Of a stretch of 64,000 bases of DNA, positions 8,873 through 16,610 are shown in pieces. Position numbers and translations under genes: made by a program. Below the pieces are notes generated by a model that worked only from the letters and a program-made list of their open reading frames with translations, was not told the origin of the DNA and searched no databases. Origin of the DNA: Thiodiazotropha sp037384445 (lineage in GTDB: Bacteria; Pseudomonadota; Gammaproteobacteria; Chromatiales; Chromatiaceae); the NCBI GenBank assembly GCA_037384445.1, contig JARRNY010000033.1, forward strand, positions 1 to 64,000, in the 5' to 3' direction. Positions within the stretch are counted from its first letter, which is position 1; every line of letters starts with the position of its first letter.

Positions 8873-10048
8873 ATGAGCGAATCCATGAATCAACAGCTGA
8901 CATCGGCGCTGCATCAACGTCGCGAGGAGGATCTCTACCGCAGCCGACGCATCGCCGAGTCGGCCCAGCAGCCGGAGATGCGTATCGACGGCCGCTCCCT
9001 GCTCGCCTTCTGCAGCAACGACTATCTGGGGCTAGCCAACCACCCCGATGTGGTTCGCGCCATGCAACAGGGGGTTGCTGACTATGGTGCCGGCAGCGGC
9101 GCGGCGCATCTCATCACCGGCCACACGGTGGTGCATCATGCGCTGGAGGAGGAGCTGGCTGAGTTTACCGGCCGCCCGCGGGCGCTGCTTTTCTCCACCG
9201 GCTACATGGCCAACCTGGGGGTGGTCTCCGCGCTGTTGCGGCGGGGAGACTACATCTACCAAGACCGCCTCAACCACGCCTCCCTGCTCGATGCGGGCCT
9301 GCTCAGCCCGGCCCGCATGCTGCGCTACCCCCATGCCGACGCTGGTGCGCTGGATAGACAGCTGGCGGAGGGCGGTAGCGGTCGGCGCCTGATCGTTACC
9401 GATGGCGTCTTCAGTATGGACGGCGACCTGGCGCCCCTGCCGGAGCTGGCCAGTCTGGCGCAGGCTCACGATGCCTGGCTGATGGTGGATGACGCCCATG
9501 GCCTGGGGGTGCTGGGAACGGAGGGTCGAGGCTGCCTGGATCATTTCGGTCTGGCTATCGAGCAGGCACCCATCCTGATGGGTACCCTGGGCAAGGCCTT
9601 TGGCACTTTCGGCGCCTTTGTCGCCGGCAGTGAGACCTTGATCGAGACTCTGATCCAGCAGGCGCGCAGCTATGTCTACACCACTGCGCCGCCGCCGGCA
9701 GTGGCGGCGGCGACTCGTGTCAGTCTGCGTATAGCCCGCCAGGAGTCCTGGCGGCGGGAGCGCCTGCGCCATCTCGTTGCCCGCTTTCGCGAGGGGGCCG
9801 AAGCCCTGGGTTTGCCGCTGATGGAGTCGCCGACGCCAATCCAGCCGATCCTGGCCGGTAGTGCCGAGCAGGCACTTGCCTGGAGCCGGCAGCTGGAGGC
9901 ACAGGGCATTCTGGTCAGCGCCATCCGCCCGCCCACTGTACCGGCGGACAGTGCCCGCCTGCGCGTCACCTTCAGCGCCAACCACACCGACAGACATCTG
10001 GAGCGCCTGCTGGCGGCGCTCGCCACCCTCGATCGGGAGGCGCTATGA
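8873..10048 (+). CDS. bioF: 8-amino-7-oxononanoate synthase BioF
   Basis: PLP enzyme that condenses pimeloyl-ACP with alanine. 391 residues from the ATG at 8873; a GTG at 8846 and an ATG at 8885 are alternatives. Family motifs seen: FCSNDYLGLANHP near the N-terminus, TDGVFSMDGDLAPL, MVDDAHGLGVLG, and the PLP lysine in GTLGKAFGTFGAF (Lys241). The C-terminal AIRPPTVPADSARLR block is also present. The stop codon overlaps the bioH start (ATGA), indicating translational coupling. Confidence 0.97.
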   Translation: MSESMNQQLTSALHQRREEDLYRSRRIAESAQQPEMRIDGRSLLAFCSNDYLGLANHPDVVRAMQQGVADYGAGSGAAHLITGHTVVHHALEEELAEFTGRPRALLFSTGYMANLGVVSALLRRGDYIYQDRLNHASLLDAGLLSPARMLRYPHADAGALDRQLAEGGSGRRLIVTDGVFSMDGDLAPLPELASLAQAHDAWLMVDDAHGLGVLGTEGRGCLDHFGLAIEQAPILMGTLGKAFGTFGAFVAGSETLIETLIQQARSYVYTTAPPPAVAAATRVSLRIARQESWRRERLRHLVARFREGAEALGLPLMESPTPIQPILAGSAEQALAWSRQLEAQGILVSAIRPPTVPADSARLRVTFSANHTDRHLERLLAALATLDREAL

Positions 10049-10821
10049 CACTGGCGACTGAGGTCCGCGGTGAGGGGCTTGATCTGGTCATGCTCCATGG
10101 TTGGGGTATGAACTCATCGGTCTGGGCCGATTTTGCCCATGAGCTGGCGAGTGACTACCGGGTGACCCTGATTGACCTGCCGGGACACGGGCACAGCCCC
10201 TTCCGCGGCCAGCAGGCGCTGGCTGGCTGGGCCGCTGATTGTCTTGCGGTTGCGCCACCGAAGGCGATCTGGCTTGGCTGGTCCCTCGGCAGCATGGTTG
10301 CCCTGCAGGCGGCCCATCTGGCGCCTGAGCGGGTGACAGGTGTGATGGTGGTGGCCGGCATGCCCCGTTTCGTGCAGGGGGAGGACTGGCCTCATGCCAT
10401 GGCGCCACGAACCCTCGACCTCTTCATTCAGGCGCTGGGCGATGATCACAGCAAAGCGCTGGAGCGCTTCCTTGCGCTGCAGATGCTCGGTAGCGATATG
10501 GCCCAGGAGAATGTGCGCCGTCTCAAGCAACGCCTGCGTGAGCGCCCCGACCCCCACCCCGAGGCCCTGGAGGCCGGACTCGATCTGCTGAAGTTTGCCG
10601 ACCTGCGCCCCACCCTGAGTCAGCTGACCTGTCCCACCGCCTGGCTGTATGGGGATCGGGATACCCTGGCGCCGTGCAAGGCCTCCGAACTCCTGCCGGA
10701 CTGGCTGCCCGAGGTAGCCACTGAAGTTATCCCCGGTGCCGCCCATACCCCTTTTCTCTCTCATCCGGCTGAGACGCGCCGTGCGGTGAGCCGTTTTCTG
10801 GAGCAGTTCGATGCCGCCTGA
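10045..10821 (+). CDS. bioH: Pimeloyl-ACP methyl ester carboxylesterase BioH
   Basis: Alpha/beta hydrolase that removes the methyl group from pimeloyl-ACP methyl ester, releasing the product for BioF. 258 residues. Nucleophile elbow GWSLGS with Ser80, catalytic Asp206 (DRDTLAP) and His234 (AAHTPFLSHP) form the triad; the oxyanion block LHGWGMNSSVW is typical of BioH. It overlaps bioF by 4 bases and bioC by 11, so the three genes are one transcription unit. Confidence 0.96.
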   Translation: MTLATEVRGEGLDLVMLHGWGMNSSVWADFAHELASDYRVTLIDLPGHGHSPFRGQQALAGWAADCLAVAPPKAIWLGWSLGSMVALQAAHLAPERVTGVMVVAGMPRFVQGEDWPHAMAPRTLDLFIQALGDDHSKALERFLALQMLGSDMAQENVRRLKQRLRERPDPHPEALEAGLDLLKFADLRPTLSQLTCPTAWLYGDRDTLAPCKASELLPDWLPEVATEVIPGAAHTPFLSHPAETRRAVSRFLEQFDAA

Positions 10822-11683
10822 TTCCCCTTCGATCATCGATAAACGTCAGGCCAGGCTCGCTTTCTCACGAGCCGCTCCCCACTACGATCAGGTGGCGGCG
10901 CTGCAACGGGAGATCGCCGGACGCATGCTCGATCGGCTGGCCTACATCAAACTTCAGCCGGCTGTGGTGTTGGATGTGGGCGCCGGCACCGGTGACGCCA
11001 GCCATGCCCTGGCAAGGCTCTATACCGAAGCGCAGGTCATCGCTCTCGACTTCGCGCTGCCGATGCTGCAGCAGACAAGCCGACGGGAGAGTACCGGCGC
11101 GGCTCCCGCGTGTCTCTGTGGCGATGCCGAGCGATTGCCATTGGCGGACGCTTCGGTGGATATGATCTTCTCCAGCGCCACCCTGCAGTGGTGTAACGAC
11201 CTGCAGGGCACCTTCCGGGAGTTTCTGCGGGTGCTGCGGCCCAACGGTATGCTGCTCTTCTCCACCTTTGGTCCCGATACCCTGATGGAGCTGCGTGCCA
11301 GCTGGGCGGCAGTCGATGGCGGCAGTCATGTCAGTCCCTTCTGGGATATGCACAACATCGGTGATGCCATGCTGCAGGCAGGTCTGGCAGAGCCGGTGGT
11401 CGACGTCGACCGTCTGCAGGTGACCTACGATGATGTGTCGACACTCATGCACGATCTGAAGACGCTGGGTGCCCACAACGTGACTCGCGACCGCCAACGG
11501 GGTCTGACCGGAAAAGGCCGACTTCAGGCGATGTACCGGGCATATGAGACGTTTCGTCGTGACGGGCGCCTGCCGGCCAGTTACGAAGTGGTTTACGGCC
11601 ACGCCTGGGCACCGACCCAGCGCCAGGCGGACGGGGTGACGCAGATTCCACTGGAAGTGGTGAAGCAGCAGCTGCCGGGTTAA
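10811..11683 (+). CDS. bioC: Malonyl-ACP O-methyltransferase BioC
   Basis: SAM-dependent methyltransferase that caps malonyl-ACP so that fatty acid synthase can build the pimeloyl chain. 290 residues. The N-terminal FSRAAPHYDQVAALQREIAGRML block is typical of BioC, followed by SAM motif I VLDVGAGTGDAS (about 54-65) and the post-motif SATLQWCNDLQ. Overlaps the 3' end of bioH by 11 bases. With BioH it forms the E. coli-type route to pimelate. Confidence 0.96.
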   Translation: MPPDSPSIIDKRQARLAFSRAAPHYDQVAALQREIAGRMLDRLAYIKLQPAVVLDVGAGTGDASHALARLYTEAQVIALDFALPMLQQTSRRESTGAAPACLCGDAERLPLADASVDMIFSSATLQWCNDLQGTFREFLRVLRPNGMLLFSTFGPDTLMELRASWAAVDGGSHVSPFWDMHNIGDAMLQAGLAEPVVDVDRLQVTYDDVSTLMHDLKTLGAHNVTRDRQRGLTGKGRLQAMYRAYETFRRDGRLPASYEVVYGHAWAPTQRQADGVTQIPLEVVKQQLPG

Positions 11684-11702
11684 GCCTCAAACAGTCAGAG
11701 AG

Positions 11703-12392
11703 ATGAGTAAAGGTCTATTTATCACTGGTACCGACACCGGCTGCGGCAAGACCGGTATCACCCTCGGCCTGATGCAGGCGCTGCAGCAGCGGGGCGCGCA
11801 GGTGCTGGGCATGAAGCCGGTCGCTTCCGGTGCCGAATCAACCAGCGAGGGCCTGCGCAACGAGGACGCCCTGAGTATCCAGCTCCAGGGCAGTTGCGAA
11901 CTCCCCTACGACTGGATCAATCCCTTCGCCTATGAGCCACCCATCGCTCCACATCTGGCAGCGGAATCTGCCGGGCGTCCCATCGATCTGTCGCTCATCG
12001 CAGAGGCTTATGAGCGTTTGGCCGCTATGGCAGACTGGGTCATCGTGGAGGGTGTCGGCGGCTGGAGTGTGCCGCTGGACGCCGAGCGGGCTACGCTGGC
12101 GGATCTGGCGCTGAAACTCTCTCTTCCGGTGGTCATGGTGGTGGGTCTGCGCCTGGGTTGCATCAATCACGCCCTGCTGACGCAAGCGGCAATCCGGCAG
12201 AGTGGGGCCGAGCTGCTGGGTTGGGTTGCCAATCAGGTCGAACCGAATATGGCCTCATTTGAAGGCAATCTCAGGACCTTGCGGGAGCGCTTGTCTGTGC
12301 CCTGTCTGGGCGTGGTGCCCTGGTTGAACGATCCGTCACCGGCCATGGTTTGCGGGCATCTTGAGGTCGGCACTCTGCTCGTTCCAGGATGA
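11703..12392 (+). CDS. bioD: Dethiobiotin synthetase BioD
   Basis: ATP-dependent ureido ring closure converting DAPA to dethiobiotin. 229 residues. P-loop GTDTGCGKTGITLGL at 9-23, the conserved KPVASGAE substrate segment, and VEGVGGWSVPL. Last gene of the cluster, 19 bases after bioC. No bioA (DAPA aminotransferase) is encoded in or beside the cluster, so that step must be encoded elsewhere. A palindromic repeat region begins about 35 bases after the stop and may end the transcript. Confidence 0.97.
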   Translation: MSKGLFITGTDTGCGKTGITLGLMQALQQRGAQVLGMKPVASGAESTSEGLRNEDALSIQLQGSCELPYDWINPFAYEPPIAPHLAAESAGRPIDLSLIAEAYERLAAMADWVIVEGVGGWSVPLDAERATLADLALKLSLPVVMVVGLRLGCINHALLTQAAIRQSGAELLGWVANQVEPNMASFEGNLRTLRERLSVPCLGVVPWLNDPSPAMVCGHLEVGTLLVPG

Positions 12393-12427
12393 GTGGTGGG
12401 GCTTGGCACCAGTGGCTGAGAACGTTT

Positions 12428-12614
12428 CGGTGCGGCAAGCCGCACCCTACATACTAGCCCTGTGCGAGGGCGCGTTCAGCATGGGTCAGTAACACTTTGT
12501 ACTCTGCTAATAGCCCAGGAATTTTCAATAACCATAGCGCCTTAATCGTACTTCTAAGCGGCCGGGTGAAATATTCGGGCTAGCCTGATTCGTAGGGTGC
12601 GGCTTGCCGCACCG
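12428..12614. repeat. 187-bp element bounded by perfect 23-bp inverted repeats
   Basis: The ends 12428-12450 and 12592-12614 are perfect inverted copies. Each end is itself a near-palindrome (GTGCGGCAAGCCGCAC with an AA/TT centre), so each can form a hairpin alone. Inside, 12549-12583 is an inverted copy of the repeat at 509-545. There is no open frame and no clear target duplication. The build is that of a non-autonomous, MITE-like or REP-cluster element; mobility is inferred. Confidence 0.65.
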
Positions 12615-12664
12615 GTTGTCCACTACTGTCTCCAAATCGATTCGCCACCTCTGCGTCAGGCATA

Positions 12665-12695
12665 AAAAAAGCAGCCAGTGATGGCTGCTTTTTGT
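12665..12695 (-). terminator. Rho-independent terminator of rpoH
   Basis: Inverted repeat GCAGCCA-GTGA-TGGCTGC (12671-12688) lies 25 bases after the rpoH stop. On the minus strand it is followed by a run of seven T (complement of 12664-12670); on the plus strand five T follow, so it could also stop transcripts arriving from bioD. Confidence 0.85.
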
Positions 12696-12713
12696 GGGGA
12701 TATGTGGGTGTCG

Positions 12714-13562
12714 TCAGGCCGCCAGTTGCGCCTTGAGCTTCTTCATGGCGCTCTTCTCGATCTGGCGGATACGCTCTGCAGAGACCTGATAACGGTCGGC
12801 CAGCTCATGCAGTGTCGATTTGTTCTCACCCAGCCAGCGGGCCTCAAGGATCTCGCGGCTGCGAGGGTCCAGGCCTTTGAGCGCATAGGTCAGACGTTGC
12901 TTCATCTGGCTTTCGCTGTCGTCGGCCTCCAACAACATGGAGGGTTCCATGCGCATGTCTTTGAGATAGCCGGCGGGGGTGGCAATCGGAGCATCTTCAT
13001 CGTCGTGAAGTGGCCCGTCGAAGGCGATGTCCTGGCCGGAAAGGCGGCTCTCCATCTCCAACACGGTTTCGGGCTTTACCCCCAGATCTTGCGCCACACT
13101 CTCGACCTCTTTTTGCGAGAACCAGCCGAGGCGCTTTTTGGAGCTGCGCAGATTGAAGAAGAGTTTACGCTGGGACTTGGTCGTGGCCACTTTGACGATG
13201 CGCCAGTTCTTCAGGATATATTCGTGGATTTCCGCTTTGATCCAGTGCACGGCGAAGGAGACCAGGCGCACCCCCATGTCGGGGTCGAAGCGCTTAACGG
13301 CCTTCATCAGGCCCACGGTGCCTTCCTGTACCAGGTCGGGCAGGGCCAAGCCGTAGCCGCTGTAGTTGCGTGCGATACGTACAACAAAGCGGATATGGGA
13401 TGTAATCAGTTTCTGAGCGGCTCGAAGATCCTTCTGGTCGCGCAAGCGTACTGCCAGTTGGTGTTCCTCTTCCGCGCTCAGCATCGGTAGTTGAAAGGCC
13501 GCGCTGATATAGGCGTCCATACTGCCGGTGGGTAGAGTGGCTAGTGCAAGTTCTTTACTCAT
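12714..13562 (-). CDS. rpoH: RNA polymerase heat-shock sigma factor RpoH (sigma-32)
   Basis: 282 residues. Sigma region 2 is seen at about 50-120 (LITSHIRFVVRIARNYSGYGLALPDLVQEG, FDPDMGVRLVSFAVHWIKAEI). The RpoH box QRKLFFNLR (about 130-138) separates it from RpoD and RpoS. Region 4 is at the C-terminus (LHELADRYQVSAERIRQIEKSAMKKL). It directs transcription of chaperone and protease genes. It is the last gene of the ftsY-ftsE-ftsX-rpoH order, and its own upstream gap carries a CIRCE operator, which indicates control by HrcA in addition to any sigma-factor network. Confidence 0.98.
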   Translation of the reverse strand: MSKELALATLPTGSMDAYISAAFQLPMLSAEEEHQLAVRLRDQKDLRAAQKLITSHIRFVVRIARNYSGYGLALPDLVQEGTVGLMKAVKRFDPDMGVRLVSFAVHWIKAEIHEYILKNWRIVKVATTKSQRKLFFNLRSSKKRLGWFSQKEVESVAQDLGVKPETVLEMESRLSGQDIAFDGPLHDDEDAPIATPAGYLKDMRMEPSMLLEADDSESQMKQRLTYALKGLDPRSREILEARWLGENKSTLHELADRYQVSAERIRQIEKSAMKKLKAQLAA

Positions 13563-13595
13563 CGATTAACCCCAATCGTGAATGCTGTGTGAATA

Positions 13596-13622
13596 TTAGC
13601 ACTCTCGCTCGGTGAGTGCTAG
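13596..13622. promoter_or_regulatory. CIRCE operator (HrcA site) upstream of rpoH
   Basis: TTAGCACTC (13596-13604), nine bases, GAGTGCTAG (13614-13622). The CIRCE consensus is TTAGCACTC-N9-GAGTGCTAA, so 17 of 18 half-site bases match. It lies 34 bases before the rpoH start codon, in the ftsX-rpoH gap, so it is placed to repress rpoH. Confidence 0.92.
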
Positions 13623-13702
13623 ACGCAGATTCAGACTGAAAGAGTAGGAAAAAGTTCCCGCGAAGCGAAGTGTAAAAAAACTTATATTATCAATAAGCTG
13701 GA

Positions 13703-14638
13703 TTAGCTGGGTTCAATTGCGCTGAGGTGTTTTCCGACCGCCAGCCAGGAACCTAGCAGGCCTAGCAGCGCGCTACCGCCGAGCAGGCTGAGGATGTTGA
13801 GCCAATTGAGTGAACTGAGGTCGAAGGCGCTCTCGTAGAGCGTGGCCAAATTGGCTACTGGCCCCTTCAGGAGGGTGACAGAGATGGCCACCAGGATCCA
13901 GGCGATGATGCCACCGAACAGGCCGTACCAAAAGCCGGTATAGAGAAAGGGACGGCGGATGAAGGCATTGGTGGCGCCAATCAGTTTGGTGATCTCGATC
14001 TCCGCCTGACGGTTCTGGATCTCCAGGCGGATGGTGTTGCCGACGATCAACAGCACCGCCATGCCGAGCAGGGTGGCGAGTACCATGACCGCCCGCTGGG
14101 CGATGACGGTGATCGCCTGCAGGCGCTGGACCCATTGCAGATCGAGCTGAACGATATCCGCCTCCGGCAGCAGTTCCAGCTCCCGGACCAGTTTCTGCGC
14201 CGCTTCAGCGGTGGTGAACTCCTGCTTTGGCTGGATCACCAGCAAGGCAGGCAGAGGGTTGCTGTCGAGGGCTTCCAGTGCCTCGGCGAAACCGCTGCGA
14301 TTACGGAACTCATTCAAGGCTGCACTTTTGGTCACAAGCTCAACGCTCTCGATGCGTTGATGCAGGCGCAGCTTTTGCGCCAGGGCTCTGGCCTTTTCGT
14401 CGCTCACCGTCTGCTCGAGAAAGAGCGAAATGGTGGCGCCGGTATCCCAGCCGCCACTGATCGTCTGCAAGTTGTTGAGGACGACGTGTAGCCCGATCGG
14501 CAGGGCCAGCGCGATGCCGATGACAGCGCAGGTCATGGCTGAAGAGAGGTGGTTGCGAAACAGGCGGCCGAGACTCGACAGGGCCACTTGGGCGTGGCGT
14601 TGCAACCAGATCTGCGGAGCTCTTAACAGCCGGTTCAT
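13703..14638 (-). CDS. ftsX: Cell division protein FtsX
   Basis: 311-residue ABC-type membrane partner of FtsE that links divisome assembly to activation of septal peptidoglycan hydrolases. Four membrane helices are visible: about 36-55, 185-205, 232-252 and 282-302. The large periplasmic loop after the first helix (about 60-170) is the region known to contact EnvC-type activators. The ATG overlaps the ftsE stop by 4 bases (ATGA). Confidence 0.95.
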   Translation of the reverse strand: MNRLLRAPQIWLQRHAQVALSSLGRLFRNHLSSAMTCAVIGIALALPIGLHVVLNNLQTISGGWDTGATISLFLEQTVSDEKARALAQKLRLHQRIESVELVTKSAALNEFRNRSGFAEALEALDSNPLPALLVIQPKQEFTTAEAAQKLVRELELLPEADIVQLDLQWVQRLQAITVIAQRAVMVLATLLGMAVLLIVGNTIRLEIQNRQAEIEITKLIGATNAFIRRPFLYTGFWYGLFGGIIAWILVAISVTLLKGPVANLATLYESAFDLSSLNWLNILSLLGGSALLGLLGSWLAVGKHLSAIEPS

Positions 14639-15312
14639 GCCTCGGCCTCCGCTTGGCTGTCGCGCGCCAGACTCCCCTTGCTGAGGGTGAGGATGCGCTT
14701 GTTCATGCGGGTGATCAGGTCGATGTCATGGGTGGCGATGAGCAGGGTCACTCCGACTTGGTTGAACTGGCTGAACAGCTCCATGATTTCCCGTGACAGC
14801 TCGGGGTCGAGATTGCCGGTCGGCTCATCGGCCAGCAGTAGCGGCGGCTTGCTGACCACTGCGCGGGCAATGCCGACTCGCTGCTGCTCACCGCCGGAGA
14901 GGGTCACCGGCGGCTCCTTCTCTTTATGCAACAGACCCACCTTGTCGAGGGCCGCGCGCACCCGGCGGCCGATCTCCTTGTGGCCGACGCCGGAGACCAC
15001 CAGTGGCAGAGCCACGTTGTCGAAGACTGTGCGGTCGTGCAGCAGACGATGATCCTGGAAGATCATGCCGACCTCGCGCCGGTGGTAGGGGATCTTGCTG
15101 TTCTTCAGGCGGGTGAGGTTGCGGCCATTGACATGCACCTGGCCGGAATTGGAGCGTTCCAGCAGGCCGATCAGTTTCAACAGAGTGCTCTTGCCAGCGC
15201 CGGAATGGCCGGTAAGAAAGACCATCTCCTCGGCTTCGATGTGAAAGCTCACATTGCTCAGGCCGATGTGTCCACCAGGGTAACGTTTGCTGACGTTGTC
15301 GAAATTGATCAA
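14635..15312 (-). CDS. ftsE: Cell division ATP-binding protein FtsE
   Basis: 225-residue ABC ATPase. Walker A GHSGAGKST (35-43), signature LSGGEQQR, Walker B LLLADEPTGNLD and the switch His in IATHDIDL are all intact. It forms a complex with FtsX at the division site. Located between ftsY (26-base gap) and ftsX (overlap), matching the widespread ftsYEX operon. Confidence 0.97.
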   Translation of the reverse strand: MINFDNVSKRYPGGHIGLSNVSFHIEAEEMVFLTGHSGAGKSTLLKLIGLLERSNSGQVHVNGRNLTRLKNSKIPYHRREVGMIFQDHRLLHDRTVFDNVALPLVVSGVGHKEIGRRVRAALDKVGLLHKEKEPPVTLSGGEQQRVGIARAVVSKPPLLLADEPTGNLDPELSREIMELFSQFNQVGVTLLIATHDIDLITRMNKRILTLSKGSLARDSQAEAEA

Positions 15313-15338
15313 GGCTTTCTCTCGGTTAACGAATAGGC

Positions 15339-16328
15339 TCAGGTAGTGAACAGAGCGTCGACGAACTCTGTGGGGTTGAACTCGCGCAGATCCTCGATCG
15401 CTTCGCCGACGCCGATGAAACGGATCGGGATCTTGACCTTGTCGGCAATAGCGAAGACCACGCCGCCCTTGGCGGTGCCGTCGAGCTTGGTGACGACGAT
15501 TCCTGTCAGCCCCACCGCCTGGTGGAACTGCACGGCCTGATTGACCGCGTTCTGGCCGGTACCGGCGTCGACCACCAGCAATACCTCATGGGGCGCCTGG
15601 GGGTCGATCTTTCGCATGACACGGGCGATTTTGGACAGCTCTTCCATCAGGTTGGTTTTGGTGTGCAGACGACCTGCGGTATCCGCGATCAGCACGTTGA
15701 CGCTGCGCGAGGTGGCGGCCTGCAGGGCGTCGAAACAGACAGAGGCGGAATCGGCTCCCGAATGCTGGGCGATCACTGGAACCTGGTTGCGCTCGCCCCA
15801 GGTCTGCAGCTGCTCCACTGCGGCGGCGCGAAAGGTGTCGCCGGCGGCCAGCATCACACTTTCGCCGTCGAGCTGGAACTTGCGAGCCAGTTTGCCGATA
15901 GTGGTGGTCTTGCCGGCACCATTGATGCCCACCATCATCACCACCAGCGGTTTGTCGGTGGTGCGTTCGGGCAGGGGGGTATCGCTCTGTTGCAGGATCT
16001 CCAACAGCTGTTGCTTGAGTGCCTGGGTCAGGGCCTCCGGGTCATCAAGCTCCTTGCGTTTCACCCGCTCGGTAAGATTGCGGATGATGCGTGAGGTTGC
16101 ATCGACGCCGACATCAGCGGTCAGCAGCAGGGTCTCCAGCTCTTCGAGTAGATCTTCATCGATCTGCTTGCGCCCCAGTACCAGATTGGCCAGGCCGTCA
16201 CTGAGGTTGTGGCGGGTCCGGGCCAGTCGCTCCTGCAGACGGGCGAAGAGGCCAGGTTTCTGCTCGCTCTCGGGTTGCGGGGTGGTCTCAGTCGTGGAGG
16301 GTGTCTTTTTCTTGCCAAATCCGAACAT
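15339..16328 (-). CDS. ftsY: Signal recognition particle receptor FtsY
   Basis: 329-residue SRP GTPase that delivers nascent membrane proteins to the translocon. The acidic/charged A region is short (about 30 residues, KKKTPSTTETTPQPE), then the N domain and the G domain with GINGAGKTTTIGKLA (G1), DTAGRLHTK (G3) and TKLDGTAKGG (G4). First gene of the ftsYEX-rpoH set, divergent from the M16 peptidase pair. Confidence 0.97.
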   Translation of the reverse strand: MFGFGKKKTPSTTETTPQPESEQKPGLFARLQERLARTRHNLSDGLANLVLGRKQIDEDLLEELETLLLTADVGVDATSRIIRNLTERVKRKELDDPEALTQALKQQLLEILQQSDTPLPERTTDKPLVVMMVGINGAGKTTTIGKLARKFQLDGESVMLAAGDTFRAAAVEQLQTWGERNQVPVIAQHSGADSASVCFDALQAATSRSVNVLIADTAGRLHTKTNLMEELSKIARVMRKIDPQAPHEVLLVVDAGTGQNAVNQAVQFHQAVGLTGIVVTKLDGTAKGGVVFAIADKVKIPIRFIGVGEAIEDLREFNPTEFVDALFTT

Positions 16329-16610
16329 GCAGTGGATTACCGTGGTGGTTCAGGAACTCTGCACAATCGGCAGGCTCTTAAGAGTGTGCTCAGCTCGACC
16401 GGCTATCATCACCGGCCCGATGCTGGCGGGTATTCTACAGGCGGGCGCTGCCCAAGAGAAAGGCCTGACCCGGATTGGCGTGTTCCCAGGTCCCATGCGC
16501 GGGTTTTCGCCATTTGTTTTTGCTACAGGATCAAGTACCTTCCCCCCAGGCGCAAGCTGGTGAAGGTGGGATGGTCACCGACTCAACGAATAGCTAAGGA
16601 AAAAATAGAG

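Larger units (their letters stand above)
12393..12713. other. Gene-free stretch between bioD and rpoH
   Basis: 321 bases between two convergent genes. It holds the inverted-repeat element 12428-12614 with a nested copy of the 511-545 repeat, and the rpoH terminator hairpin. No coding sequence is evident. Confidence 0.7.
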
